Shown: positions 50,088 to 59,620 of the stretch, piece after piece | How positions within the stretch are numbered: position 1 is the stretch's first letter | Layout: each line of letters starts with the position of its first letter | NCBI GenBank assembly: GCA_004791255.1 | Contig: SRUQ01000003.1 | Coordinates: forward strand, 768,623-832,622 | Origin: a bacterium M00.F.Ca.ET.205.01.1.1 | Lineage (GTDB): Bacteria; Pseudomonadota; Alphaproteobacteria; Rhizobiales; Rhizobiaceae | Reading direction: 5' to 3' | DNA: 64,000 nucleotides | Notes under the pieces: model-generated | What the model saw: only the letters and a program-made list of their open reading frames with translations | Database searches by the model: none | What the model was told of the DNA's origin: nothing | Made by a program: the position numbers and the translations under genes

Positions 50088-50473
50088 CGCGGCGCCTGCA
50101 TGCGGGCAGGGCACACGCTGCGGACAGCGGGGCGATCGGTGGTGAAAACGATGCGAATCATGGTCATGGCAGCAGCCAATAGTAGCCGGAATATTTTAGC
50201 CGGATAATAAAAAATTGTCGATTTCAAGAGGCTGCCACAGGGCGACAGCCCGTGTCGGAAAATGGACGGGCGCGCAAATGGTTGCGTGGCCGGACCAAGG
50301 CCGTGTCACGGGCCGGCCCATGTCTGTCGAGCAGCTTGGCGCTTGCCTTTGCGAGAATGCTCAAATCTCAGAGATAAACGACGGATTTCATTACATAATT
50401 GTAATGCTGACATTCAGTTTCGGTTCATTCGGTGGCCGCTATTCCTCAGGCATCGACAACAAGGAGATTTTCG
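50088..50473. other. Intergenic region with one operator-like palindrome
   Basis: About 385 bp between the divergent Na/Pi and RcnB-like genes hold no convincing gene. CATTACATAATTGTAATG at 50389-50406 is a dyad with 7-bp arms about 70 bp before the RcnB-like start and is a candidate operator for a metal or stress regulator. Confidence 0.5.
50389..50406. promoter_or_regulatory. Putative operator upstream of the RcnB-like gene
   Basis: CATTACATAATTGTAATG has perfect 7-bp arms around TAAT in an AT-rich pocket of otherwise GC-rich DNA, 67 bp before the gene start. Confidence 0.45.
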
Positions 50474-50842
50474 ATGAAACGCATTGTTCTTTCAGCGCTG
50501 GCCTTCTCGATGCTGGTCGCCACTTCGCTGACCGGCCAGGCCGCGCCGATGAATGTTCCGGTGGCGCCGCAGGCGAACTACACCAAGGTCGACTGGCAGA
50601 AGCCTGGCCACCGGGATGTGAAGAAGCGCGTCATCGTGAAGAAGACAGTAGTCGTGAAGCGCAACCATTGGCGCAACGGCCAGAAATATTCTGGCTGGAG
50701 GCAGCACCAGCCGGTCCGCGACTATGGCCGGTATGGCCTGCATCGCCCCGGCCGCGGCCAGGAATGGATCCGCGTCGGTAACGATTATGTGCTGGTCGGC
50801 ATCCTCTCCGGCGTCATCTTCGGTGCCCTTGCGGCGCAGTAA
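50474..50842 (+). CDS. RcnB-family periplasmic protein
   Basis: The 122-residue protein has a signal peptide (MKRIVLSALAFSMLVATSLT, then GQA) and a basic mature part. GQEWIRVGNDYVLVGILSGV is the conserved C-terminal RcnB segment, and a Lys/Val repeat (KKRVIVKKTVVVKR) precedes it. RcnB of E. coli modulates Ni/Co homeostasis. AAGGAG precedes the ATG. It is followed by a strong terminator. Confidence 0.85.
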   Translation: MKRIVLSALAFSMLVATSLTGQAAPMNVPVAPQANYTKVDWQKPGHRDVKKRVIVKKTVVVKRNHWRNGQKYSGWRQHQPVRDYGRYGLHRPGRGQEWIRVGNDYVLVGILSGVIFGALAAQ

Positions 50843-50868
50843 GCCGGTGGAACCAACCGACAAAGAGA

Positions 50869-50896
50869 GGCGGCCAGCGCGGCCGCCTTTCTTTTT
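50869..50896 (+). terminator. Intrinsic terminator of the RcnB-like gene
   Basis: The stem GGCGGCC / GGCCGCC around AGCGC is followed by TTTCTTTTT. It isolates the gene from downstream dnaG. Confidence 0.88.
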
Positions 50897-50980
50897 GCCC
50901 TGTGGAAACCGGGTATGGCCGGTATTGGGGGTCGTCGGCTTTGCCCGGCATGATTATATGGTGGGGAAACGAGTTTCCCC

Positions 50981-52924
50981 ATGCGCTTTCCGCCCGCCTT
51001 CCTTGACGAAATACGCGACCGCGTGCCGATTTCCTCTGTAATCGGTCTGCGCGTGGCGTGGGATCGCAAGAAGACCAATGCGCCACGCGGCGACTATTGG
51101 GCCTGCTGCCCGTTCCATGGCGAGAAGAGCCCATCCTTTCATTGCGAGGACAAGAAGGGCCGCTACCACTGTTTCGGCTGCTCGGTCTCCGGCGACCATT
51201 TCAAGTTCTTGACCGAACTCGACGGGATGAGCTTTCCCGAGGCGGTCGAGAAAATCGCCGATATGGCCGGCGTGCCGATGCCGGTTCGCGACGCGCAGGA
51301 GGAGCGGCGCGAGAAGGAACGCGCCAGTCTCACCGACGTGATGGAAATGGCGACCGCCTTCTTCCAGGAGCGCCTGCAGAGCGCCGACGGCGCCAAAGCC
51401 CGCGCCTATCTGCGCGATCGCGGATTGACGCCGGCCACGCAGCATTCGTTCCGGCTCGGTTTTGCGCCCGACAGCCGCAACGCGCTGAAGGAGCATCTCG
51501 CGGCAAAGGGCGTGCCGAAAGCCGATATCGAGGCCTGCGGGCTGGTGCGCCATGGCGACGATATTCCGGTTTCCTACGACTGGTTCCGCGACCGCATCAT
51601 GTTCCCGATCCCGGATTCGCGCGGCAAGATCATCGCCTTCGGTGGCCGCGCGCTGGCGCCGGATGCGCTGGCCAAATACATGAACTCGCCCGACACCGAG
51701 CTCTTCCACAAGGGCAACGTGCTCTACAATTTCGCGCGCGCCCGCAAGGCCTTGGCCAAAGGCGGCACGGTGATTGCCGTCGAAGGCTATATGGATGTGA
51801 TCGCGCTGGCGCAGGCCGGTTTCGAGAATGTCGTGGCTCCGCTTGGCACCGCGCTCACCGAAAATCAGCTCGAACTTCTGTGGCGCATGGCGCCGGAGCC
51901 GATGCTGTGTTTCGACGGCGACAAGGCCGGGCTGAAGGCGGCATGGCGGGCCGCCGATCTGGCGCTGCCTTCGGTGCAGGCCGGACGCTCGGCACGCTTC
52001 GCGCTGCTGCCCGAGGGCAAGGACCCGGACGATCTGGTCAAGGCCGAGGGGCCGGATGCCTTCCGCGCGGTGCTCACCGATGCGCGCCCGCTGGTCGACC
52101 TGCTGTGGATGCGCGAGACGTCGGGCGGCGTCTTCGACACCCCGGAACGGCGGGCCGAGCTCGAGAAGACGCTGCGCGAGCTGACCAGCCGCATCCGCGA
52201 CGAAAGCCTGCGCTATCACTACCAGCAGGAGATGCGCGAGCGCGTGCTGAGCTTCTTCGGTTCGCAACGCGGCAACCGGCAAGGCCAGCAAAGCGGGCGT
52301 CAGGGCGAGCGCGGCCAGCAGGGCAAGCCCGCGCCGGGCGGGCAGTTCGCCAAGGGCGGCAGCGGGCGCATCGCGATCACCGAAAGCCTCGGCCAGTCGG
52401 CGCTGGTCAAGCGCGGCAGCGAGGGGATGTCGGTGCGCGAGGCGACGATCATCGTCGCCCTGATCAACCATCCTGCGCTGATCGATGAGAATTTCGCCCA
52501 TGTCGAGTTCCTCGACCTTGCCAATTCCGATCTGAGGCGGCTGCATGCCGCTATCCTCGACGCGATGGCGCATGACACGGCCGATGACCGCAATGCGGTG
52601 GTGGCGACGGTGGAGCGCGCCGGCTGCGCCGAGATCTGGGGCCGGGCCGTCGACCTGATCAAACGGGCGCGGCAATGGCCGGCACTGGAGACGGCGGCGC
52701 TCGAGGATGCCCGCGACGCGCTGAACCAGGCGCTGCACTTGCAGCGTAGCGCGCGCACATTACATAAGGAACTGAAAGCGGCGGAAGCGGCGATGGATGC
52801 GGATCCTTCGGACGAGAACTTCCGCCATTTGATCGAAATTCAGGCGCAATTTCAGGATGTACAGGCCACGGAAGCGCTGATCGAAGGGTTTGGCGTATCC
52901 TCGGGCAGGGCCGGGCGAGCCTAA
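50981..52924 (+). CDS. dnaG: DNA primase
   Basis: The 647-residue primase makes RNA primers at the replication fork. The N-terminal zinc ribbon CCPFHGEKSPSF and HCFGCSVSGDHFKFL is intact. The Toprim core has VEGYMDVIALAQAG and FDGDKAGLKA. A low-complexity Gln/Gly linker (RQGQQSGRQGERGQQG region) separates it from the C-terminal helicase-interaction domain. It lies upstream of rpoD in the macromolecular-synthesis order, but without rpsU. Confidence 0.97.
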   Translation: MRFPPAFLDEIRDRVPISSVIGLRVAWDRKKTNAPRGDYWACCPFHGEKSPSFHCEDKKGRYHCFGCSVSGDHFKFLTELDGMSFPEAVEKIADMAGVPMPVRDAQEERREKERASLTDVMEMATAFFQERLQSADGAKARAYLRDRGLTPATQHSFRLGFAPDSRNALKEHLAAKGVPKADIEACGLVRHGDDIPVSYDWFRDRIMFPIPDSRGKIIAFGGRALAPDALAKYMNSPDTELFHKGNVLYNFARARKALAKGGTVIAVEGYMDVIALAQAGFENVVAPLGTALTENQLELLWRMAPEPMLCFDGDKAGLKAAWRAADLALPSVQAGRSARFALLPEGKDPDDLVKAEGPDAFRAVLTDARPLVDLLWMRETSGGVFDTPERRAELEKTLRELTSRIRDESLRYHYQQEMRERVLSFFGSQRGNRQGQQSGRQGERGQQGKPAPGGQFAKGGSGRIAITESLGQSALVKRGSEGMSVREATIIVALINHPALIDENFAHVEFLDLANSDLRRLHAAILDAMAHDTADDRNAVVATVERAGCAEIWGRAVDLIKRARQWPALETAALEDARDALNQALHLQRSARTLHKELKAAEAAMDADPSDENFRHLIEIQAQFQDVQATEALIEGFGVSSGRAGRA

Positions 52925-53373
52925 GTGTCGATAAGTGCAGACGTGAGGGCGCGGCTGGGCTTCCCCTGGGGGCGTGTCGCGCTAAGTCGGGTAATTGATT
53001 CGCTTTTTTCATGCGAATCATGCGAGAGGCGCTTGACCTTCCGGCAGAATGGCGGAATCAGGACGATTCGAAACGTTAACCCGCACCGCTCGACGGGAAA
53101 TGCAGCGATAAGAGGTGCTGGTCACTGGACAGGCAGCCAGCCTGCCACAGGTATCAGGGTTAATCTGGACTTAATGCATGCCGCCCAAAAGTGGGAATGG
53201 CCAAAATTAGAAACGGCCAAAATTGGAAACAGTTCGGGCACGACAGGCACCGAACAAAGAGTTGATGCAGTTAGCGACCCGGTGAAGCGCGTTTCAGGAC
53301 GAGCCCAGCCGATTTGACAGGTCCGACAGCTTACGCGGCCCCGATGTCCGGCCGCTAGGAGATGATAAAGACT
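52925..53373. other. Leader and promoter region of rpoD
   Basis: About 450 bp separate dnaG from rpoD, with no gene seen. CTTGACC at 53032-53038 could be a -35 element, though I cannot place a good -10. A tandem duplication GGCCAAAATTRGAAAC lies at 53199-53230. The length suggests rpoD has its own promoter(s). Confidence 0.5.
53199..53230. repeat. 16-bp tandem duplication upstream of rpoD
   Basis: GGCCAAAATTAGAAAC is followed directly by GGCCAAAATTGGAAAC, one mismatch. It sits 145-175 bp before the rpoD start. Confidence 0.8.
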
Positions 53374-55398
53374 ATGGCGACTAAGGAAAAGGAAGAGGTC
53401 GAGACTGAACGCGAAGGCGCCACCGATGGCCCCCTGCTCGACCTTTCCGATGATGCTGTCAAGAAGATGATAAAGGCCGCCAAGAAGCGCGGCTATGTCA
53501 CCCTCGACGAACTGAACGCGGTGCTGCCCTCGGAAGAGACGGATCCGGATCGCATCGAGGACATCAATGCGATGCTCAGTGACATGGGCATCAACGTTGT
53601 CGAGGACGACGACCAGGGCGAGGAGGCCGAAGGTGGCGACACCGCGGCCGACGCCGAGGAAGACGCCAACGAGCTGGCCGAGCAGACCGGCACCGCCGTT
53701 GCCGCCACCACGACCAAGAAAGAGCCGACCGACCGCACCGACGATCCGGTGCGTATGTACCTGCGCGAAATGGGCTCGGTGGAGCTTTTGTCGCGCGAGG
53801 GCGAAATCGCCATCGCCAAGCGCATCGAGGCCGGCCGCGAGACGATGATCGCGGGCCTGTGCGAAAGCCCGCTGACCTTCCAGGCCATCATCATCTGGCG
53901 CGACGAGCTCAACGAATCCAAGATCCTGCTGCGCGAGATCATTGATCTTGAAGCCACCTATGCTGGCCCCGAGGCCAAGCAGGCGCCGGTGGTCGAGCGC
54001 ATCGAGGAAGCGCCGAAGGCCGAGGAAAAGCCGCGCCGCGGGCGCGACGAGGAAGACGACGTCACCAATGTCGGCGCCGATACGCGCGGCATCGGCGATG
54101 ATGACGAGGAAGACGAAGACGAGGCCAGCCTGTCGCTGGCGGCGATGGAAGCCGAACTCCGCCCGCAGGTGATGGAGACGCTCGACGTCATCGCCGACAC
54201 CTACAAGAAGCTGCGCAAGCTGCAGGACCAGCAGGTCGAGAATCGTCTGGCCGCCGCCGGCACGCTGTCGCCCAGCCAGGACCGCCGGCTGAAGGAACTG
54301 AAGGACCAGCTGATCAAGGCGGTGAAGTCGCTGTCGCTCAACACAGCGCGCATCGAGGCGCTGGTCGAGCAACTCTACGACATCAACAAGCGCCTGGTGC
54401 AGAACGAAGGCAAGCTGTTGCGTCTGGCCGAAAGCTATGGCGTGCGCCGCGAGGAGTTCCTGAAGGAATATCAGGGCTCGGAGCTCGACCCCAACTGGAC
54501 GCGCTCGATCGCCAATCTGACCTCGCGCGGCTGGAAGGAATTCACCAAGAACGAGAAGGACGCGATCAAGGATTTGCGCGCCGAGATCCAGCATCTGGCC
54601 ACCGAAACCGCGATCTCGATCCTGGAATTCCGCAAGATCGTCAACCAGGTGCAGAAGGGCGAGCGCGAAGCCGCGATCGCCAAGAAGGAAATGGTCGAGG
54701 CCAATCTGCGCCTCGTCATCTCGATCGCCAAGAAATACACCAATCGCGGCCTGCAGTTCCTCGACCTGATCCAGGAAGGCAATATCGGCCTGATGAAGGC
54801 GGTCGATAAGTTCGAATACCGCCGCGGCTACAAGTTCTCGACCTACGCGACATGGTGGATCCGGCAGGCGATCACGCGTTCGATCGCCGACCAGGCGCGC
54901 ACCATCCGCATTCCGGTGCACATGATCGAGACGATCAACAAGATCGTGCGCACCTCGCGGCAAATGCTGCACGAGATCGGCCGCGAGCCGACGCCGGAGG
55001 AACTGGCCGAAAAGCTCGCCATGCCGCTCGAAAAAGTGCGCAAGGTCTTGAAGATCGCCAAGGAGCCGATCTCGCTCGAAACGCCGGTCGGCGACGAGGA
55101 GGATTCGCATCTCGGCGACTTCATCGAGGACAAGATGGCGATCCTGCCGATCGACGCGGCGATCCAGGCCAATCTGCGCGAGACCACGACGCGGGTTCTG
55201 GCCTCGCTGACGCCGCGCGAGGAGCGCGTGCTCAGAATGCGCTTCGGCATCGGCATGAACACCGACCACACGCTGGAAGAAGTCGGCCAGCAGTTCTCGG
55301 TCACCCGCGAGCGTATCCGCCAGATCGAAGCCAAGGCGCTGCGCAAGCTCAAGCATCCGAGCCGCAGCAGAAAGCTCAGGAGCTTCCTCGACAGCTGA
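53374..55398 (+). CDS. rpoD: RNA polymerase primary sigma factor
   Basis: This roughly 674-residue sigma-70 (RpoD/SigA) directs housekeeping transcription. Region 1.1 is near the N-terminus, and an acidic spacer ([13 protein letters not shown]) of rhizobial length lies between regions 1.2 and 2. Region 2 has [20 protein letters not shown] and [18 protein letters not shown], and region 4.2 has [21 protein letters not shown] 53374 (MATKEKEEV) is the family start; ATG 53362 abuts the AGGAG with no spacing and is less likely. Confidence 0.97.
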   Translation: MATKEKEEVETEREGATDGPLLDLSDDAVKKMIKAAKKRGYVTLDELNAVLPSEETDPDRIEDINAMLSDMGINVVEDDDQGEEAEGGDTAADAEEDANELAEQTGTAVAATTTKKEPTDRTDDPVRMYLREMGSVELLSREGEIAIAKRIEAGRETMIAGLCESPLTFQAIIIWRDELNESKILLREIIDLEATYAGPEAKQAPVVERIEEAPKAEEKPRRGRDEEDDVTNVGADTRGIGDDDEEDEDEASLSLAAMEAELRPQVMETLDVIADTYKKLRKLQDQQVENRLAAAGTLSPSQDRRLKELKDQLIKAVKSLSLNTARIEALVEQLYDINKRLVQNEGKLLRLAESYGVRREEFLKEYQGSELDPNWTRSIANLTSRGWKEFTKNEKDAIKDLRAEIQHLATETAISILEFRKIVNQVQKGEREAAIAKKEMVEANLRLVISIAKKYTNRGLQFLDLIQEGNIGLMKAVDKFEYRRGYKFSTYATWWIRQAITRSIADQARTIRIPVHMIETINKIVRTSRQMLHEIGREPTPEELAEKLAMPLEKVRKVLKIAKEPISLETPVGDEEDSHLGDFIEDKMAILPIDAAIQANLRETTTRVLASLTPREERVLRMRFGIGMNTDHTLEEVGQQFSVTRERIRQIEAKALRKLKHPSRSRKLRSFLDS

Positions 55399-55408
55399 GG
55401 ATTTTCGG

Positions 55409-55981
55409 GTGGGCGCGACCTACGGAACCGTCAGCATAAAGGGGCCAACGCGCGAAGCGTTGGCTGACTGGTTGAGATCGAAGAGCATCGACGCTTTCGT
55501 CACAGCTGAACAGAACGGCTGGACCACGTTCTCAGACCAGTATTCAGACGGGCTCGACCCGCGCTGGATCAAACCTTTGCTCCAGCGCCTGACTCTTGAT
55601 CTATCGTGCATCGGCATAGCGATCACCGTCTATGACGAGGAACAACTTGGCCTCTGGATTGCAAAGCACGGTACTGTTCAATCGCGCTACAATTCCTGTC
55701 CGGGCATGGAGATGGCTGATCCTGGCGACGAGGATATGCGTCCACGGCTCGAAGGTGCTTCCGCGCTGCTGGCCACGCTCGGCGCACCGGGCGCAACTGA
55801 CGATCTCCTTCAGATTTTGGGAATGGATGGGGCGAAAGACTATATCGCTCCGCTCGACCTCCACGAGGAACTCGCAACCTATCTGGGCCTTCCAGAAGAA
55901 TCGGTAGGCCTTAGCCATCGATACATACTGGAGGACCAAATCAGTCGGTCGGAGGGTTTGATCAGGACGGTCGACAACTAA
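55409..55981 (+). CDS. Hypothetical protein downstream of rpoD
   Basis: The 190-residue protein starts with GTG only 10 bp after the rpoD stop. It contains [20 protein letters not shown] and [20 protein letters not shown], and a C-terminal [11 protein letters not shown]. No domain, signal or membrane segment is recognised. Composition is less GC-rich than rpoD, which hints at later acquisition. It ends before the terminator at 56049-56074. Confidence 0.65.
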   Translation: MGATYGTVSIKGPTREALADWLRSKSIDAFVTAEQNGWTTFSDQYSDGLDPRWIKPLLQRLTLDLSCIGIAITVYDEEQLGLWIAKHGTVQSRYNSCPGMEMADPGDEDMRPRLEGASALLATLGAPGATDDLLQILGMDGAKDYIAPLDLHEELATYLGLPEESVGLSHRYILEDQISRSEGLIRTVDN

Positions 55982-56048
55982 AAGAGTAGCGCTCGGGCGA
56001 GCCATGAAACCCCGGGGCTGCTGTAATCAAAAACCACCGAATGATTTG

Positions 56049-56074
56049 AAAGGGCGCCAATGGCGCCCTTTTTG
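56049..56074 (+). terminator. Intrinsic terminator after the rpoD transcription unit
   Basis: AAGGGCGCCA / TGGCGCCCTT form a tight stem followed by T5. Confidence 0.85.
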
Positions 56075-56210
56075 CTATCGGCGCGATGCCTCTTGTCGCC
56101 CATCCCCGTCAGGAGGATACTTCTAACCTCGGATGCATTTTCTGGGCGACAACCCGGATGCCCGCCCCGGCGAAGCCGCCGTGCTCCGTGGCCCCGGAGG
56201 GAGGTGTGCC

Positions 56211-56504
56211 ATGACAAGTTACATCGTGCTGATGAACTGGACCGAGCAGGGCGCCAGAAATGTGCGCGAGTCACCAAAGCGGCTCGATGCCGCCAGGAAG
56301 CAACTGGGCGAGATGGGCGGATCGTTCAAGGCGTTCTACCTGACCATGGGTGAATACGACATGGTGGCGGTGGTTGAGGCGCCGGACGACGCGGTGCTGG
56401 CGCGTTTCTCGCTGATGCTGGCCGCGGCCGGCAACGTCAGGACGCGGACGATGAAGGCCTTCCCCGAACTCGCCTACCGAGAGATCGTCACCTCGCTCGG
56501 GTAA
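56211..56504 (+). CDS. GYD-domain protein
   Basis: This 97-residue protein is a GYD-family ferredoxin-like fold: MTSYIVLMNWTEQGARNVRE, GGSFKAFYLTMGEYDMVAVV and TRTMKAFPELAYREIV. GGAGGGAGG precedes the ATG. The molecular role is unknown; relatives are widespread and often stand alone. Confidence 0.88.
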   Translation: MTSYIVLMNWTEQGARNVRESPKRLDAARKQLGEMGGSFKAFYLTMGEYDMVAVVEAPDDAVLARFSLMLAAAGNVRTRTMKAFPELAYREIVTSLG

Positions 56505-56586
56505 CGCAACCGGCAGCGCTTCCAGCCTTGCCGTTTAGAGCACCTTGCCACAAGACAGGCCGGCATCATGCTCCGGGAGAATCGCG

Positions 56587-56849
56587 ATGAGAAAGGTCTC
56601 GTTATTGGCCATCAGCCTTGCCGCGTCTCCTGGATCCAGGCCGATGCCGGCCCGTCACAACAGGTCGGCATGGCCAATCCGGCATCGGTCCATAGCGGCG
56701 CGATCGGCGGGCGCTTGGTGGTCAGGAAGGACAAGGCCGGCAACGAGTACGGGATCTGCCGGCTGCCAAATGGGCGCCTGTGCGAAGAATGGGCGCTGTT
56801 TCGCGACAACAAATGCGTCGGGCTCAAGGCCGCCATGCGCCGCAAGTGA
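56587..56849 (+). pseudogene. DUF333 (hemolysin-like lipoprotein-family) gene, frameshifted
   Basis: A signal-like start MRKVSLLAISLAASPGS reads from 56587, but the DUF333 body (DAGPSQQVGMANPASVH, GGRLVVRKDKAGNEYGICRL, PNGRLCEEWALFRDNKCVGL) is in another frame. The 263-nt span fits a one-base deletion near GGATCCAGGCC at about 56628-56638. The restored protein would be 87 residues. The conserved Cys after NPASV is also Ser here, supporting loss of constraint. A start at 56568 in the body frame exists but gives no signal peptide. Confidence 0.65.
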
Positions 56850-56916
56850 CAGGCACGCTCTCGTCCGACAACCACGTCGGTCGATGACATGGTGCGCTGC
56901 CATGGTAGGGTGAGCC

Positions 56917-57981
56917 ATGTCCGAAGCACATTCCCATTCGCATTTGTGGCCCGGCGTGCCCCTTGCCCTGGGCTCAGCCGCCTTGTTTGGCGCCGCACCG
57001 CCGCTGTCCAAACTGCTGCTCGACAGCGTCGACCCGTTCATGCTGGCAGGCCTGCTGTATCTCGGCGCCGGCATCGGCCTGGCGCTCTACCGGCTCTTGC
57101 GTGGCCGGCAAGCCGACGCCGGCGAGGCGCGCCTGGCGGCCGGGGATATCCCGTGGCTGGCGCTGGCGATCGGCATGGGCGGCATCGTCGGACCGGTTCT
57201 CCTGATGTTCGGCCTTACCCTCAACACGGCGTCCAGTTCCGCCCTGCTGCTCAATCTGGAAGGCCTCGCGACCATGGCGATCGCCTGGTTCGTCTATCGC
57301 GAGAATGTCGACCGGCGGTTGCTGTTCGGGGCCTTCGCCATTCTGGCGGGCGCGGTGCTGCTGTCGTGGGAGGGCCAGGGCATCGCCTTCAACCTTGGCG
57401 CGCTGCTTGTCGCGGGAGCCTGCCTGGCGTGGGGGCTGGACAACAATTTCACGCGAAAGATATCGGCGGCCGACCCAGTGGTCATCGCCATGCTGAAGGG
57501 CTTGGTTGCGGGCACCGCCAATGTCGGGTTGGCGCTTGCCTCCGGCGCGGCGTTCCCCGCCGCAACCACGGTGATGGCAACTGCCGCCGTCGGCTTCTTC
57601 GGCATCGGCGTAAGTCTGGTCATGTTCATCCTGGCGCTGCGCCATCTCGGCACGGCACGCACGGGAGCCTACTATTCGCTCGCTCCCTTCATCGGCGCGT
57701 TGCTGGCGATCCTGATGCTGGGCGACGCCGTCACGTTTAAGCTCGGGATTGCCGGTCTGCTGATGGGCATCGGCCTGTGGCTGCATCTGTCCGAGCGCCA
57801 TGATCACGAGCACGATCATGAGGCGTTGGAGCACGAGCACAGTCACGTGCATGACGAGCATCACCAGCATCATCATGACGGACCGGTCAGCGAGCCGCAT
57901 TCGCATTGGCACCGGCACGCGCCGCTGCGCCACAAGCATCCGCACTATCCGGACCTGCACCATCGGCACGATCACGGCTGA
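56917..57981 (+). CDS. EamA/DMT transporter with a His-rich tail
   Basis: The 354-residue protein has ten predicted helices of the drug/metabolite transporter superfamily with two EamA repeats (GSAALFGAAPPLSKLLLD and LVAGACLAWGLDNNFTRKI). The C-terminal 65 residues are very rich in His (for example HDHEHDHEALEHEHSHVHDE), with more His at the N-terminus (HSHSH). This suggests metal binding or metal-linked transport. It is followed 3 bp later by a DCC protein gene, probably in one operon. Confidence 0.9.
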   Translation: MSEAHSHSHLWPGVPLALGSAALFGAAPPLSKLLLDSVDPFMLAGLLYLGAGIGLALYRLLRGRQADAGEARLAAGDIPWLALAIGMGGIVGPVLLMFGLTLNTASSSALLLNLEGLATMAIAWFVYRENVDRRLLFGAFAILAGAVLLSWEGQGIAFNLGALLVAGACLAWGLDNNFTRKISAADPVVIAMLKGLVAGTANVGLALASGAAFPAATTVMATAAVGFFGIGVSLVMFILALRHLGTARTGAYYSLAPFIGALLAILMLGDAVTFKLGIAGLLMGIGLWLHLSERHDHEHDHEALEHEHSHVHDEHHQHHHDGPVSEPHSHWHRHAPLRHKHPHYPDLHHRHDHG

Positions 57982-57984
57982 CCG

Positions 57985-58365
57985 ATGCCCGGTCCCGCGC
58001 TGACCGTCTGGTACAACACGCGCTGCCCGGTCTGCGATGCCGGCATCGGCTGGCAGAAGCGGCGGCTGGTCGAAGCGGTGAAGGCCGGGCGGATCGAATT
58101 TCGCGACATCAACCTGGAACCGGAGGCGCTCGCGGCATATGGCGCCTCACTGGAGGATATCCGCCGCCGGCTGCATGCCACTGATGCGGGTGGTCGACTG
58201 CTGGTCGGCGCCGATGTCGCCATCGCCGTGTGGAAGGCAACGCCAGGCGAGGGCTGGCTGGCGGCCTTGCTTGGCAATCCTGTCATCCTGCCGCTGGCGA
58301 GCTTTGGCTACGACCGCTTCGCCGACCTGCTCTATGCCTGGAACCGGCGCAAGGGCCGCTGGTAG
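57985..58365 (+). CDS. DCC family (DUF393) thiol-disulphide oxidoreductase-like protein
   Basis: The 126-residue protein has the DCC-type redox motif NTRCPVCDAGI (C-P-V-C) near the N-terminus, then EFRDINLEPEALAAYG, and helical FGYDRFADLLYAWNRRKG at the end. It is adjacent to the His-rich EamA gene with 3 bp between them. A thiol-disulphide role is inferred from family. Confidence 0.85.
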   Translation: MPGPALTVWYNTRCPVCDAGIGWQKRRLVEAVKAGRIEFRDINLEPEALAAYGASLEDIRRRLHATDAGGRLLVGADVAIAVWKATPGEGWLAALLGNPVILPLASFGYDRFADLLYAWNRRKGRW

Positions 58366-58463
58366 CCCATCCTCCATTCTCGCTCTCTAATCACTCCGCA
58401 GGCGCGTCAAAGGCATTTCGCTGACGCCAACAATGCCGCTTGGCGCGCGTTCAGATACATCGT

Positions 58464-58520
58464 AAGATATATCTTGACTCTTCCTGATGGACCTCCTACC
58501 TAAGATATATCGTAAGATAG
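58464..58520. promoter_or_regulatory. Putative PadR operators
   Basis: AAGATATATCTT at 58464-58475 is a perfect palindrome preceded by ATCGT. CTAAGATATATCGTAAGATA at 58500-58519 repeats the same core. Both lie 20-75 bp before the PadR gene, in an AT-rich pocket, and are likely its own binding sites. Confidence 0.7.
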
Positions 58521-58537
58521 AACTCAAGGAGCAATCA

Positions 58538-59221
58538 ATGCACAAGCACAATTTTGGGCACAGTCATTTCGGCGAGCGCATGTTCATGCACATGGCCGGC
58601 AAGTTCGGCGGCCGTGGCGGCGGCGGAGGCTTTGGCCCGTTCGGGGGCAGGGGTGGCGGCCGCGGCGGCCCGGGCGACATGTTGCGCGCCGGGCGCATGC
58701 TGGCCGACGGCGACCTCAAGCTGATCACGCTGTCGCTGCTGGCCGAGGCGCCGCGCCATGGCTACGACATCATCAAGGCGCTGGAAGAGCGCACCAGCGG
58801 CATCTACAGCCCGAGCCCGGGCGTGGTCTACCCGACGCTGACCTTCCTGGAGGAGGCCGGCTATGCCGTCTCGTCGAGCGAAGGCAACAAGAAGGTGTTT
58901 TCCATCACCGAGGCAGGGCAGGCGCATCTTGCCGACAACCGCGAAATGATCGACGGCGTGCTCGAACACCTCGAACGCTTCGGCCGCAAGATGGCCAAGG
59001 CGCGCGACTGGTTCGGCTGGAACGACGATGGCGAGGACCGTCGCGGCGGCCGGGGTGGTCGCGGTGAGCGTTCGGATAGGCGCGACGAATTCCGCGCTGT
59101 CCGCCACCGGCTGCGCGAAGCACTCGGCGACATCGTCGATGCGCCGGCTGAAAAGCAGGCCGAGGCGATGAGCATCCTCGAAGCCGCAGCGGACGCGCTG
59201 GAAGCGCTGTCGCGCGGCTAA
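58538..59221 (+). CDS. PadR-family transcriptional regulator
   Basis: The 227-residue protein has a Gly/His-rich N-terminal tail (GGRGGGGGFGPFGG), then a PadR winged helix: LITLSLLAEAPRHGYDIIKA, TSGIYSPSPGVVYPTLTFLE and VFSITEAGQAHL. A C-terminal helical dimerisation region follows. CAAGGAG precedes the ATG. The His-rich start (MHKHNFGHSHFGERMFMHM) may bind metal. It stands alone and is likely autoregulated through the dyads at 58464-58520. Confidence 0.92.
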   Translation: MHKHNFGHSHFGERMFMHMAGKFGGRGGGGGFGPFGGRGGGRGGPGDMLRAGRMLADGDLKLITLSLLAEAPRHGYDIIKALEERTSGIYSPSPGVVYPTLTFLEEAGYAVSSSEGNKKVFSITEAGQAHLADNREMIDGVLEHLERFGRKMAKARDWFGWNDDGEDRRGGRGGRGERSDRRDEFRAVRHRLREALGDIVDAPAEKQAEAMSILEAAADALEALSRG

Positions 59222-59244
59222 GGCCGGATAGCATCGTCGGAACG

Positions 59245-59274
59245 AAAAAAAGCCCGGGTGACCGGGCTTTTTTT
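59245..59274. terminator. Bidirectional intrinsic terminator
   Basis: AAAAAAAGCCCGG / CCGGGCTTTTTTT around GTGA separates the convergent PadR and YiaA/B-like genes and has U tracts in both directions. Confidence 0.92.
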
Positions 59275-59292
59275 CGTCAGCGATGATGAAGA

Positions 59293-59553
59293 CTATTCCT
59301 TGCCGACATATTCGCTGATCAGCTTCTCGTTACGAGCCTTTTCGATCTTGGCGGTGGTCTCGGCCGAGATACGCTCATCGGTGCGGTACTTGACCAGGTT
59401 TACCAGGCTGCCGGTGAGCAGCAGGATGCCCATGCCCCAATAGCCCTTGGTCGACAGGTCGACGGGCGCAAGCCACAGCGACAGGCCGAGCATGAAATAG
59501 GCGGCGCCCACCGAGATGGTGTTGAACATGATGTAGGTCTGATTGCCGTTCAT
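59293..59553 (-). CDS. YiaA/YiaB-like small membrane protein
   Basis: The 86-residue protein has two transmembrane helices (FNTISVGAAYFMLGLSLWLA and GYWGMGILLLTGSLVNLVKY) in the YiaA/B two-helix arrangement, with a charged C-terminal tail. It lies 67 bp downstream of pspA on the same strand and is probably co-transcribed, which suggests a membrane-stress role. Confidence 0.8.
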   Translation of the reverse strand: MNGNQTYIMFNTISVGAAYFMLGLSLWLAPVDLSTKGYWGMGILLLTGSLVNLVKYRTDERISAETTAKIEKARNEKLISEYVGKE

Positions 59554-59620
59554 TGTCGTGTTCCTCTGATTGGATCGAAGTTGGGTTTGATGGATCTGTT
59601 GTAGTCGGGTCCAAGAATCT

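Noticed and set aside
48717..50207. Long rightward frame opposite the Na/Pi cotransporter gene
   Set aside because: It is Gln/His/Arg-rich and fully antisense to a clear membrane protein gene.
53122..55356. Long leftward frame opposite rpoD
   Set aside because: It mirrors rpoD codon periodicity and has no independent family features or ribosome site.
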